A DNA stretch of 64,000 nt from Rhodospirillaceae bacterium (lineage in GTDB: Bacteria > Pseudomonadota > Alphaproteobacteria > MPNO01 > UBA2964), in assembly GCA_002720855.1 (NCBI GenBank), contig PBIN01000001.1, positions 62,001 to 126,000 of the forward strand. The letters run 5' to 3'. Of the stretch, positions 34,558 through 43,152 are shown in pieces. Below the pieces are notes generated by a model. The model worked only from the letters and a program-made list of their open reading frames with translations. It was not told the DNA's origin and ran no database searches. Numbering within the stretch: the stretch's first letter is position 1; each line of letters starts with the position of its first letter. The translations under genes and the position numbers were made by a program.

Positions 34558-34887
34558 TCAGACCGCCCTGCCATTTTTAAAAGTAACTTCGTCCAGAAGG
34601 ACGCCGCGATCATCATAGATCGTCCAAGGTCCGTCTTTAAGGCCATTCTTGAAGTTGCCTTTTTTAAAGACCTGTCCATTATCGTAATACATCAGGATTT
34701 CGCCCTCGGGCCGACCGTTTTTAAACATACCCTCATAATGAAGCTGACCATTGGGGTAATATTGCGACCAGGGGCCGTCGAGCACACCGTCGTTATAGGT
34801 CATCTTCTTATACATCTGACCGTTCATGTAATATTTTACGCCGTCTTCCTCTACGGGCGGATTATTTGGGTCGGTTCTATCGGCCAT
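34558..34887 (-). CDS. MORN-repeat protein (YwqK family)
   Basis: The 109-residue protein contains tandem MORN-type repeats: MYKKMTYNDGVLDGPWSQYY, LHYEGMFKNGRPEGEILMYY and FKKGNFKNGLKDGPWTIY, about 23 residues apart. Such short YwqK-type proteins are sometimes annotated as antitoxins, but no toxin gene is beside this one. A cytoplasmic protein-protein scaffold is the safest reading. It is divergent from the HupE-like gene. Confidence 0.75.
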   Translation of the reverse strand: MADRTDPNNPPVEEDGVKYYMNGQMYKKMTYNDGVLDGPWSQYYPNGQLHYEGMFKNGRPEGEILMYYDNGQVFKKGNFKNGLKDGPWTIYDDRGVLLDEVTFKNGRAV

Positions 34888-35187
34888 AGCTCGAAATCCG
34901 GTAACGAATAATTACGGTGGGGGATTGTCTGGTGCCAAAAGCCATTTGGCAAGTAGACAGCACCGGAAACATGTTTAAAGCCGATTCTCCTCAAAAATGA
35001 GCGTTACCGAAGAACAAGTCTCGTTATTCAGTGATTACTGAGATCACAACGTCGATAGCCAATTAATATGAAATCGCAGACCCTGGGTCACCCTAGTTTA
35101 AGTTGCGATTGAGAATGATTTGCATTCGCAAATTAGTTTGGTTAATCTTGCCAGATTGCAGGTATCAGTTCTTAAAGGGAGCCTAGG
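34888..35187. other. Divergent intergenic region with a Fur-like box
   Basis: This 300-base region separates the YwqK-like and HupE-like genes. It contains the Fur-like element at 35111-35129 and the ribosome-binding site AAGGGAG for the plus-strand gene. Nothing else was recognised in it. Confidence 0.5.
35111..35129 (+). promoter_or_regulatory. Fur-box-like operator ahead of the HupE-like/sodN/sodX genes
   Basis: GAGAATGATTTGCATTCGC matches 13 of 19 bases of the E. coli consensus, and is flanked by TTGCGA at 35103 and TCGCAA at 35126. It lies 58 bases upstream of the first gene. The site is predicted by eye, with no scan score. Confidence 0.5.
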
Positions 35188-35613
35188 GTGACAAATTCTC
35201 CGCCCAAAAACGGCGTTTTTTGTAGTCAGGCATTCGTAGTGTCTGTTGGCGTTTTCCTTTGTTCATTTCCAGCATCCGCCCATTTACCCCAGGAATTCGA
35301 ACCTGGAATGTCACATGTATTGTTGTCTCTAGATCACATTCTGGCGTTCCTGGTTATTGGGATGGTTGCAACTGCGGTCATTTATTTTAGGCGTCCGCAA
35401 TCCATTTTCTTTGGAAACGCCATTCTCCTGTCGTACTTGGGATTTGAAGCAATTTGGCATGGGCTCAAAACAGAAGTTTTATTTGGCCTGGAAGTTGCGT
35501 TGTCCGGAGCGTTAATCGCCTTCGCATCCTCTCAACTGATTTTTCTTTTCAGAAAACACGCAAACAAACAAAGGCGTGGAAACCAGACAAATATGTCGCC
35601 GTCGACGAAATGA
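35188..35613 (+). CDS. Short HupE/UreJ-like membrane protein, candidate nickel permease for Ni-SOD
   Basis: The 141-residue protein has a signal-peptide-like start and at least three more helices. HVLLSLDH (H43, D49, H50) fits the HX5DH signature of HupE/UreJ nickel permeases, and FEAIWHGLKTE resembles their second His/Glu motif. It is shorter than usual (about 190-200 residues). The GTG start has AAGGGAG six bases upstream. It directly precedes sodN and its protease gene, and HupE/UreJ-type permeases linked to sodN are known, so import of nickel for SodN is the likely role. A Fur-like box precedes it. Confidence 0.68.
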   Translation: MTNSPPKNGVFCSQAFVVSVGVFLCSFPASAHLPQEFEPGMSHVLLSLDHILAFLVIGMVATAVIYFRRPQSIFFGNAILLSYLGFEAIWHGLKTEVLFGLEVALSGALIAFASSQLIFLFRKHANKQRRGNQTNMSPSTK

Positions 35614-35688
35614 GCTGGGACTGAACGGTTACCTGACAACCCGAAAATCAAACTATGAAACTCACAATTACGGAATGGATAAGCCAAC

Positions 35689-36189
35689 ATGATCTATGAA
35701 GCCCTTAAACTTGCAGATGCTCACCTCAACATCCCTGCCGCCAGCGCCCATTGCGATATTCCCTGCAAAATATATGACCCATCTACGGCAATCATCGCTG
35801 CATTATCTGTCGTGCGCCTTCTCGACATCATGGCAGAGGCCGCAGAAAGCGGTGATTCAGGTTCAATCGAACGGGCCAATACTCTCGCGAGATGCGTACA
35901 ACGGAAAGAAGAGGAAGCCGAGAAGGTAAAACATGAGGTCCGTATAATATGGGGCGATTATTTCAAAGCACCCCAGTTTGAAGCCCATCCAAATATTCAC
36001 GATCTGACGCATCAGATCATGTTGAAAGGAAGCGCCTGCAAACAAGGGGCGAATCGTTCAGATGCTGAAGAGCTGGTTGAACTGGTTAACCAGTTTGCGG
36101 AGATTTTCTGGGATACAAAGGATATCAAGACTTCCAGAAAAACCGCGCCCTATCCACCCTCCATGCCGGTTGTATATCCCGAACTCTAG
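35689..36189 (+). CDS. sodN: Nickel-containing superoxide dismutase precursor
   Basis: This 166-residue precursor has the nickel hook HCDIPCKIYDP at residues 21-31, with His21, Cys22 and Cys26 corresponding to His1, Cys2 and Cys6 of the mature enzyme, and Tyr29 at the active site. About 20 residues precede the hook and must be removed so that the His amino group can bind nickel; the adjacent protease is the expected processing enzyme. The rest is helical, as in the hexameric four-helix Ni-SOD. It detoxifies superoxide without iron or manganese. The cluster is preceded by a Fur-like box. Confidence 0.96.
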   Translation: MIYEALKLADAHLNIPAASAHCDIPCKIYDPSTAIIAALSVVRLLDIMAEAAESGDSGSIERANTLARCVQRKEEEAEKVKHEVRIIWGDYFKAPQFEAHPNIHDLTHQIMLKGSACKQGANRSDAEELVELVNQFAEIFWDTKDIKTSRKTAPYPPSMPVVYPEL

Positions 36190-36201
36190 TCAGTACGGTA
36201 A

Positions 36202-36531
36202 ATGTTCGGTTGGAGCATATTTCGGGTCCATGGTGATAGCATGGTCCCGACGCTCCAGCATGGCGACTACGTTATAGCAAAAAGGAATGATGAAGCCGTT
36301 TCAATGGGAACGGTTGTCGTCATTCAACATCCAAACTTTGGGAATATCGTTAAACGTGTAATATCGCAGGAGAGCGAGAATCTTTTTCGTGTACAAGGCG
36401 ATAACCCGGATTCTACAACATCCGAAACAATTGGCCCAATCGATCAACAGGCGATCAATGGAGAAGTTCGCTGGAGAATATCGAGAAAGGGAATGGCCAA
36501 ATTTCGTCCCGATTGGCACGCACCAAATTGA
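36202..36531 (+). CDS. sodX: Ni-SOD maturation protease (S26 signal-peptidase-like)
   Basis: The 109-residue product has the S26 Ser-Lys dyad: Ser13 in HGDSMVPTL and Lys51 in IVKRVI. A late GDNPDSTTSE also fits S26 peptidases. It begins 12 bases after sodN ends. SodX-type proteases cleave the SodN leader before the conserved His. It lacks an obvious membrane anchor, unlike signal peptidase I, as expected for a cytoplasmic maturation protease. Confidence 0.93.
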   Translation: MFGWSIFRVHGDSMVPTLQHGDYVIAKRNDEAVSMGTVVVIQHPNFGNIVKRVISQESENLFRVQGDNPDSTTSETIGPIDQQAINGEVRWRISRKGMAKFRPDWHAPN

Positions 36532-36548
36532 AAAATGAGTGACTATGT

Positions 36549-37949
36549 ATGATGGATAGGCGAAAATTTATGGTCGGTTCGGGTACAGCGATTGCAGCAA
36601 GTGCTGTCGGCCTGGGCGCTGCCAGTCTCCAATCATCCAAATCCGCGGCATCTACGCGCGTCGCGTTAAAGCTCCAAAAAGCAAGATACAAGATCAACAC
36701 TGTTTTCACCGAAAATATGGTGAGTTTGTCCCCGGATCGGCCTCCACCGGTAATTTGGATGGACCAGTACGCACCGTTTGCGGCAGACGTTACCAACGGA
36801 TTGTCGGAATATACGGCGATGCATTGGCACGGTATTCGCCTGCCGAACAAAATGGATGGCGTACCGTATCTGACTCAATTGCCCCTCGGGCAAAACGACA
36901 CCTACCATTACAGATTTACGCCTGATGATGCTGGAACCTACTGGTATCATCCGCATTGCATGACGATGGAGCAAATGGCACGGGGTCTTACCGGCGTCCT
37001 TATCGTCCGCGAAAAAGATGACCCAAAATTCGATGCTGATATCCCCATAAACCTCAGAGATTTTCGGCTAAAAAGCGACGATCAGTTCACGCAGCTCTTC
37101 ACTATGAAAGGAGCCGCGCGGGGCGGCACAAAGGGGACCGTAATCACCGCAAATTGGCGGAAAGAATATCAAGAGAGTGCGCCGGCGGGTGGTTTGGTCC
37201 GGCTTCGATTGGTCGCAAGCGATCCGACGCGGAATTACAAAATTGCCATGGCAAAATCCGACGGCAAGGTTATTGCCCTAGACGGGCACCCGCTGAGTAA
37301 ACCCTGGTCCCTTCCAACCGAAGCCAAACCACTCATCCTATCGCCCGGACAACGTGCAGACATTGCTCTGGTCATGCCGCGTGAAGAAGGAAAAGAAATC
37401 GTTATATCGACCATGCTGGGCCAACGAGCCCGTACCTTATCCCGAATACGGAGCAAAGGCAGCTCGCTTAACCGCAAATTAAATGATCTTCGCCCTCTGA
37501 AACCAAACCCGCTGTCCGTACCGGACCTTAAGAAAGCCGAATTGCATGAATTTGTTTTTGGGTGGTCTCCTGATGAAAATGGCCCCAATAACGGCCTTTG
37601 CGGCTCGATGGAATTTACTTTCTGGTCTATCAACCGAAAACCGTGGCCCGGAGATGCGGTCAAAGACACCGGCCCCCTTCTAACGATGAAACAAGGTCGT
37701 AGCTATGTGTTACGACTTCGCAACGAAAGTCCCAACCACCATCCGATTCACTTGCACGGCATGACGTTCATCACGTTAAGATCAAACAAGCGGAAAATCA
37801 CTCCAACATGGAGCGATACCGTTTTGTTGGGACGCAACGAGACTGTCGAAATAGCTGTGGTCGCCGATAACCCGGGTGATTGGGCTTTCCACTGCCACGT
37901 CATCGAGCATCAGAAAACCGGTTTGGCAGGGTTTGTAAGAGTCGAATAA
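36549..37949 (+). CDS. Multicopper oxidase (laccase/CueO-like), Tat-exported
   Basis: The 466-residue protein starts with a Tat-like leader (MDRRKFMVGSG, then AIAASAVGLGAASL). Copper ligands are visible: HWHG (H92, H94), YHPHC (H134, H136), HHPIHLHG, and HCHVIEHQKTGL at the C-terminus (C449, H454). The residue in the type-1 axial position is Leu459 rather than Met, which in known laccases gives a higher redox potential. It lies 17 bases after sodX and may be in the same operon, perhaps linking copper oxidase activity with the Ni-SOD cluster. Confidence 0.92.
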   Translation: MMDRRKFMVGSGTAIAASAVGLGAASLQSSKSAASTRVALKLQKARYKINTVFTENMVSLSPDRPPPVIWMDQYAPFAADVTNGLSEYTAMHWHGIRLPNKMDGVPYLTQLPLGQNDTYHYRFTPDDAGTYWYHPHCMTMEQMARGLTGVLIVREKDDPKFDADIPINLRDFRLKSDDQFTQLFTMKGAARGGTKGTVITANWRKEYQESAPAGGLVRLRLVASDPTRNYKIAMAKSDGKVIALDGHPLSKPWSLPTEAKPLILSPGQRADIALVMPREEGKEIVISTMLGQRARTLSRIRSKGSSLNRKLNDLRPLKPNPLSVPDLKKAELHEFVFGWSPDENGPNNGLCGSMEFTFWSINRKPWPGDAVKDTGPLLTMKQGRSYVLRLRNESPNHHPIHLHGMTFITLRSNKRKITPTWSDTVLLGRNETVEIAVVADNPGDWAFHCHVIEHQKTGLAGFVRVE

Positions 37950-37982
37950 TGATATGGGGCGTAAAACCGCCCTAACGAACTC

Positions 37983-38582
37983 CTAATGCAGGCCGTCCTC
38001 TCCAACGACATCACCAACCTGTAGGCCACCGAGCCGCGCGTGGAGTCGACCGCGTGTTGCAGCCGCAAAGATTACAACAATTTCATCGGGATTGGGCGCG
38101 TCACCGAAGGAAATAGTAAACGTGTCATAGTGTGATCGAACATAGAGGGCATCCTTATGCGCCAATGGCACGTCAATCGCTGTTCCGGGCCCTCCCCTCT
38201 TCCCCGTCGATGGAATCCAGGCCGCTGCCCCGCCCACGGCATCGCGTACGGGATTGGCAAAATCGGTCGTCAGGCAGGCATTACCATGTTCGTATTCGCC
38301 ACTCGTACCAACAACGCATGATTTACCATAACTTTCAATTGCCGCGCCCTTTGCAAGCTCGACAAGGCGGCGGCCCATCTCTTCGCCAAGGCCGGGAGAC
38401 GGTTCCGTCAATAGAGTCAGATCTTTACTGAACTGACCGGCATAGGGGTTCTTCAGCGCAACGGCGATTGCGATTTTACGAACGACATCGCCGTCGGCTG
38501 CCTCACCGGTTTCGTTTGTCACTGTATCTTCGGCAAACTCAAACCATTTTCGGATTATGTAACCGTCTACTGAGTTTGACAT
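37983..38582 (-). CDS. AA_synth-family (DUF1185) protein of unknown function
   Basis: This 199-residue product resembles the family annotated as amino acid synthesis protein, with KIAIAVALKNPYAGQF, ESYGKSCVVGTSGEYEHGNA, GKRGGPGTAIDVPLAHKDALY and a C-terminal VIFAAATRGR. The biochemical function of this family is not firmly established. GAGGAAAG precedes the ATG. It follows the amidohydrolase gene on the same strand by 36 bases and is likely its partner. Confidence 0.8.
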   Translation of the reverse strand: MSNSVDGYIIRKWFEFAEDTVTNETGEAADGDVVRKIAIAVALKNPYAGQFSKDLTLLTEPSPGLGEEMGRRLVELAKGAAIESYGKSCVVGTSGEYEHGNACLTTDFANPVRDAVGGAAAWIPSTGKRGGPGTAIDVPLAHKDALYVRSHYDTFTISFGDAPNPDEIVVIFAAATRGRLHARLGGLQVGDVVGEDGLH

Positions 38583-38618
38583 TTCTTTCCTCTATTCCTG
38601 AAGACGGCAATAGTATAG

Positions 38619-39815
38619 TTAGTGCGCGGCACCGCTAAAGTCCTGCATGATTTTACTTTCAGCAACCCGAACCGCCCGATTACCTGCAGGTGTATTGCGA
38701 CTGCGTCCAACGAACCGGGGAATACCATCCGTTACCACAGCCATAACGGCGACAATGTCTCCATTTCGCAGCCCATCCAACGCCTCAGTTGTCGTGCCGC
38801 CCGCACAAGAGTCCAGGATCACGACGTCTGCGTCCTTACCTTCGGCGATAAATCCCGAATTTAAATTGTAAACCTTGGCGTTGTTGCCGGTTGCCGCGGC
38901 AATTGCGTGCTCTACGGGCATATCCGTCAGGCTCGCCAGATGTGTGATCGTATACATCATGCCAAGCGGCATAATTCCGGACCCTGTGGGCGTATCAGTG
39001 GCGATGAGAAAACGGTCAAACTTGTCGGCTTCGCGAACCATATCGCCCAGCATCAACAATGTTCTGAGATTCCCAGCCGTACAAACCTGTAAAGCAATTT
39101 CGCTTTCAAAAAGCAGGGTAGAAAAGTCTTCATCCGGCATCGCAACCGGCCCGCCATTCACGTGAAAGGAAACATGTGGTTGCATCTTGAGGAGATGACT
39201 GGCCCAGATTCCCGATGAGCCCGGTATCGAAGAACCTCCCGTGTGGACAGTAGTGACCATGCCATATTTTTTGGCCCAACCGATCATCGGTGCGTAATCA
39301 TAGGGTGTTTCGACAGCTCCAAACCCCGCCTTCGCAAGCCCTACACCCTTCTCGGCAATCTCCTTGAAATCCTCCTCGACGAGACCGGGTTCCAAAATGA
39401 TCGAACCTGCCCACACCTTCATGCCGCCTGGCCGGTAGTTTTCGAAACATTTGTGAGCGGCCACAGCCAGGGCTTTCACGCCCTCTGGGTCTTTCGGACG
39501 ACCGGTCACATGGACTTCAGAGGCGCTGATGGCAGTGGTATTCCCTCCATGAACATAGCTTTCCAAAAAACCGACGGTTTTCTGACGTGGTGTGTAATCT
39601 CCGAATGTGTTGTGAATTTGCGAGTCAATAAATCCAGGAATTGCTGTTGCGCCATCCGCGTCGATAACAACATCGCAGGCGGAAACGGCATCGGCACTCG
39701 CCGTGCCGACTGACTGGATAATACCTTCGTCCATGATAATGGTATCGCCGTCAGCATGGGGGGACCGCCAGTCACCGGTGACGATCTTTCCCAAATTTAC
39801 GATTGCTGTCTTCAT
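38619..39815 (-). CDS. Metal-dependent amidohydrolase, enamidase-like
   Basis: The product is 398 residues from the ATG at 39815; a GTG 15 bases upstream is in frame. It shows an amidohydrolase composite fold: N-terminal beta domain, a barrel with DSQIHNTFG near strand 1, TTVHTGGSSIPG, SFHVNGGP and FLIATDTPTGSGI, and a C-terminal GKDADVVILDSC that returns to the beta domain. The pattern resembles enamidase of anaerobic nicotinate breakdown, where the first HxH is modified. Substrate may be a lactam or enamide. Partnered with the AA_synth-family gene. Confidence 0.78.
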   Translation of the reverse strand: MKTAIVNLGKIVTGDWRSPHADGDTIIMDEGIIQSVGTASADAVSACDVVIDADGATAIPGFIDSQIHNTFGDYTPRQKTVGFLESYVHGGNTTAISASEVHVTGRPKDPEGVKALAVAAHKCFENYRPGGMKVWAGSIILEPGLVEEDFKEIAEKGVGLAKAGFGAVETPYDYAPMIGWAKKYGMVTTVHTGGSSIPGSSGIWASHLLKMQPHVSFHVNGGPVAMPDEDFSTLLFESEIALQVCTAGNLRTLLMLGDMVREADKFDRFLIATDTPTGSGIMPLGMMYTITHLASLTDMPVEHAIAAATGNNAKVYNLNSGFIAEGKDADVVILDSCAGGTTTEALDGLRNGDIVAVMAVVTDGIPRFVGRSRNTPAGNRAVRVAESKIMQDFSGAAH

Positions 39816-40036
39816 GTCCCTGTCTCCCACGGCGATTTGCGATTTGACAAAGTTTAAAATTTTTCACGTTGGAATGCATCCCTTGGCTCACAAACGTGCG
39901 CGATATCGGCAGCTAATATCAAATGTAGATTTATAGGGACAGCAACTCCGGTCACTTCAAAGTGGCCCACTATGAATTCCAATTTTACTGATCTATCATC
40001 AGCTCAAAATTACAGAGGTAAAGTCAGCGATAAATC

Positions 40037-41329
40037 ATGCTTACACATGAAGACAATGAACTCCTGTGCCTTGTCACCGGACAGAACCCAATGGGCCAGA
40101 TGATGAGACGGTATTGGGTACCGGCGCTTTTTAGCAGTGAGATTGAGAGCGACGGACAACCAGTCCGAGTGCGCTTGATGGGCGAAGACCTGGTCGCGTT
40201 CCGGGACAGCAATGGAGATGTGGGCTTAATGCAGGAATACTGCCCTCATCGTGGTGCGTCCCTGTACTTGGCCCGGAATGAGGATTGCGGACTTCGTTGC
40301 CTTTACCACGGATGGAAATTCGATATCTCCGGCAAACTCATTGAGATGCCAACCGAGATCGAAGACGAAGCAGTAATGAACCAAATTCGTGCAGTTGCGT
40401 ATCCTGTTTACGAAAGTGGCGGAGTTATATGGGCTTACATGGGACCAGAAGGCGAAAAACCGCCGCCTGCGGATTTTGAATTCACCAAATATCCGGACTC
40501 ACATGTTGTCCATACAAAAGTTCGCATCGAATGTAACTGGGTGCAATGTTTGGAAGGAGTAATAGACTCCGCACACTCCAATTATCTACATAGTGACACT
40601 TTTAAACCTAAGGCATCACAGAGCTCTGATTATCGTGGGGACTCTCTCGTCGTTGATCGACCGTCAAACGATGGGCAGCCTCGTTTCGAAGTTGAAAATA
40701 CAAGCTACGGATTTAGGTATGCTGCAATCCGGAAAGCACTAACAGAGGAAATGGAAAAGGCCTATGTCAGGGTCACGCTTTTCGTCGCGCCCTTCTACGG
40801 ATTATTCGCCGGACAAAAGGATTGGGGTGCTATACAAGCTTTTGTTCCCATCGATGACGAAAATACGATGCTTTATTTCGTCAGGTACAATTTAAAACAA
40901 CCTGTTGATGAGAAAGAAAGAGAGCGACAGGTCGCCTGGTCGGGCCTGATTCCGGGTGTTGATATCGATGAGAACTACCGAATGATGCGAAACCGAAGAA
41001 ATGACTGGCTTCAGGACCGCGCGGCAATGCAAGCGGGAAAATCGGCGTCAGGAATTCGTGGCGTGCAGGTAGAAGATGCCGTAGTGCAGGAAAGCATGGG
41101 CCCCATTATTGACAGAAGCATTGAACATTTAGGCACCACTGATGTCGCTGTCGTTCGGATGCGGCGTCTTATGCTCAACTCCGTGCGTAAGTTTACCGAG
41201 GAAGGCAAGACACCTCTCGGCCTAAATTCCGATGTTCCCTATGAGAGGCTTCGAGGCCAGGAGGCCATTATTACGCCTGACATTGCCTGGCAGGAAGTCT
41301 GCCAATTGGGGCAATCAGAAGTTTTATAA
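40037..41329 (+). CDS. Rieske non-haem iron oxygenase, phthalate dioxygenase (Pht) family
   Basis: The 430-residue product starts with MLTHEDNELLCLVTGQNPMG, the typical N-terminus of phthalate 4,5-dioxygenase-type oxygenases. Rieske ligands are C69, H71, C88 and H91. The mononuclear iron ligands lie in VIDSAHSNYLH (D177, H180, H185). A hydrophilic C-terminal tail follows. No reductase subunit gene is adjacent, so it must use a partner from elsewhere. It converges with ubiG, 16 bases apart. It is distinct from the Rieske oxygenase at 25289. Confidence 0.93.
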   Translation: MLTHEDNELLCLVTGQNPMGQMMRRYWVPALFSSEIESDGQPVRVRLMGEDLVAFRDSNGDVGLMQEYCPHRGASLYLARNEDCGLRCLYHGWKFDISGKLIEMPTEIEDEAVMNQIRAVAYPVYESGGVIWAYMGPEGEKPPPADFEFTKYPDSHVVHTKVRIECNWVQCLEGVIDSAHSNYLHSDTFKPKASQSSDYRGDSLVVDRPSNDGQPRFEVENTSYGFRYAAIRKALTEEMEKAYVRVTLFVAPFYGLFAGQKDWGAIQAFVPIDDENTMLYFVRYNLKQPVDEKERERQVAWSGLIPGVDIDENYRMMRNRRNDWLQDRAAMQAGKSASGIRGVQVEDAVVQESMGPIIDRSIEHLGTTDVAVVRMRRLMLNSVRKFTEEGKTPLGLNSDVPYERLRGQEAIITPDIAWQEVCQLGQSEVL

Positions 41330-41345
41330 TTAAAAAGTATTCGGA

Positions 41346-42056
41346 TTAAGGCTGGCGCTGCATCGCGAGCAAATAGCCAACACCAAGAAACTTATGGAGA
41401 CGAAAGTTCTTCGTTATTGGGTTATATCCCAACCCTTTTTGATCTCTCAGCTCCAGACCCACCTCATTCGACCATTCCAGGAGTTCACGCGGGCGTATAA
41501 ATCCTCGCAACTTGTGAGTACCTTTTGGAAGAAGCTGTAGAACATATTCGGCACCCACAATCGCTACGAGCCAACTCAGGAGGTTCCGGTTTATGGTAGA
41601 AAACACTACCAAGCCCCCAGGAACCACCAACTTTGCACAAGCCTGCACCACGAGTTTCGGTTGTGGCACATGCTCCAGCATCTCCATGCAGGTAACGACA
41701 TCGAAGCGATTGGCTTCTCGGTCCGTTAGTTCCTCCGCGGAGATTTGTTCGTAGTGAACAGACACTTCAGATTTTTGTGCATGCAAAGCTGCGACCATCA
41801 GAGGTTTCTCCGCCAGATCAATTCCAGTAACGCTCGCGCCTTTCAGCGCCATCGCTTCGGAAAGAATGCCGCCGCCGCAACCGACATCCAATACTGTTTT
41901 GCCCGACAACCCGACTAACCCATCGATCCAAGCCAACCGCAATGGGTTTATTTCATGCAGTGGCCGGAATTCTGACTCGGGATCCCACCAATGTTCCGCA
42001 AGAGAAGAGAACTTTGCAAGTTCCGCCTGATCGAAATTTGAACCAGAACCATTCAT
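41346..42056 (-). CDS. ubiG: UbiG, ubiquinone biosynthesis O-methyltransferase
   Basis: This 236-residue class I methyltransferase has the SAM motif TVLDVGCGGGILSEAMA and the UbiG-specific N-terminus FSSLAEHWWDPESEFRPLHE. A mid-sequence FDVVTCMEMLEHVPQP also matches. It methylates the two hydroxyl groups during ubiquinone synthesis. The downstream order (a DCC-family gene precedes it on the minus strand) is compatible with an operon. TAGGAG lies upstream of the ATG. Confidence 0.95.
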   Translation of the reverse strand: MNGSGSNFDQAELAKFSSLAEHWWDPESEFRPLHEINPLRLAWIDGLVGLSGKTVLDVGCGGGILSEAMALKGASVTGIDLAEKPLMVAALHAQKSEVSVHYEQISAEELTDREANRFDVVTCMEMLEHVPQPKLVVQACAKLVVPGGLVVFSTINRNLLSWLVAIVGAEYVLQLLPKGTHKLRGFIRPRELLEWSNEVGLELRDQKGLGYNPITKNFRLHKFLGVGYLLAMQRQP

Positions 42057-42076
42057 CTCAATAGGCTCCTATAGGT

Positions 42077-42433
42077 CTACCAATGTTTTCGTGAACGGTT
42101 CCACCGGTAAAGCGCCCTGGCAAACAGGTTGTAGATGGTGTTGCTGAAAGCTTCCATGACAGGCAACCGTATCAATTTCGCCCAGATGCGTTGGCTTGGG
42201 GTATTTGCGAGCAATACTGCAAATGCCGAAGCACCAACCGACACACGGCCAGCCTTATCCACCACGTGCAACCGCTCCCGTACAAATTCCAAATCAGTTC
42301 CCAATTCATCAACGGCATCAGGGTTTTTGTGGACATCAACCCATTCAACGTCACAAGAAGTCATTTTTTCTTTTTGTGCGTTTATGCCAGCATCACATAC
42401 AGGGCAGGCGCTGTTATAAAAGACAGTGGTCAT
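42077..42433 (-). CDS. DCC-family (DUF393) thiol-disulfide oxidoreductase-like protein
   Basis: From the ATG at 42433, preceded by GGAGG, the product is 118 residues with a thioredoxin-like N-terminus and the CxxC motif in YNSACPVCDAG. Members of the DUF393/DCC family are small redox proteins of uncertain function. An upstream in-frame ATG at 42448 lacks a ribosome-binding site. It ends 20 bases before ubiG starts. Confidence 0.88.
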   Translation of the reverse strand: MTTVFYNSACPVCDAGINAQKEKMTSCDVEWVDVHKNPDAVDELGTDLEFVRERLHVVDKAGRVSVGASAFAVLLANTPSQRIWAKLIRLPVMEAFSNTIYNLFARALYRWNRSRKHW

Positions 42434-42825
42434 TTTTGGGTCCTCCATAGATACCCTCTACCTGTTTCACACTGTATATAACATTTATTTAGCTAATAAG
42501 CTAATTATCTTTTAATAATTTTTGATTTTTCACCTGGTTTTTAGGGTTTCTCTCTACCAGGCCGCGTCTTTTATTACTTATCGATAGAAACCCGAGTTCG
42601 TTTCAGCACTAAATAGCGGCGCGAAGCGAGATCATCACACCGTTTTGCAAAAAATTCCGAAATTTTATCGAGATGACCGGACCTATTGGAGGTGAGAATC
42701 CAGGCAAGTTCGAAAATTGCTATCTCTAACCCAATTAACTCACCAACAACTCGGCGTCTTAAGTACGGCGTGGGTGTGCCCGCGCTTAAATGGACTGCAG
42801 GCAGCCCCTTTCTAGGCGTTTAGCG
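42434..42825. other. Gene-poor region with a possible decayed open frame
   Basis: Almost 400 bases lie between the DCC gene and the small CxxC gene. On the minus strand a frame is open from 42819 to a TAA at 42574-42576, about 80 codons, with coding-like sequence such as GLEIAIFELAWILTSN and KISEFFAKRCDDLA but no canonical start codon. It may be a decayed gene or chance. No RNA gene or repeat was seen. Confidence 0.3.
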
Positions 42826-43011
42826 TTAGCAACGCAGGCAGCGAACGGTCTTGAAAATTTCATCCCAATCAGCGTCTTCTGCCACATAGTCGAGAAGACA
42901 CCGGATGGCCTTGGAGGAGTCCGGCAGATTGTACTGATCCACGATTTTTTCCAGCATCGCTTCCGCGTCATCATTTATTTCAAACGTTACGTTTACCTTG
43001 TCCCCAGCCAT
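42826..43011 (-). CDS. Small conserved-looking protein with a C-terminal CxxC
   Basis: This 61-residue product is preceded by AAAGGAG seven bases before the ATG, which makes translation likely. The sequence (MAGDKVNVTFEINDDAEAM, then DSSKAIRCLLDYVAED) looks like a ribbon-helix-helix-type DNA-binding or dimerisation domain: a short strand followed by two helices. It ends with VRCLRC, a possible CxxC metal site. No function can be assigned. It is convergent with nothing and stands alone. Confidence 0.65.
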   Translation of the reverse strand: MAGDKVNVTFEINDDAEAMLEKIVDQYNLPDSSKAIRCLLDYVAEDADWDEIFKTVRCLRC

Positions 43012-43152
43012 GATCGTGCTCCTTTAGGTACTTCAAGAATATTCTTCTAATTGATTTTAGTTTAATTGCCCGGCCAACCGGCGTCACCCCGGGCAAAACC
43101 AATTAATGAAAAATTTGATCCAATCCAAATCTGTTTCCGCTATTCGGTTTCG

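Noticed and set aside
34558-34887. Toxin-antitoxin module around the YwqK-like gene
   Set aside because: No toxin-like gene is adjacent, so the MORN-repeat protein is better described without an antitoxin role.
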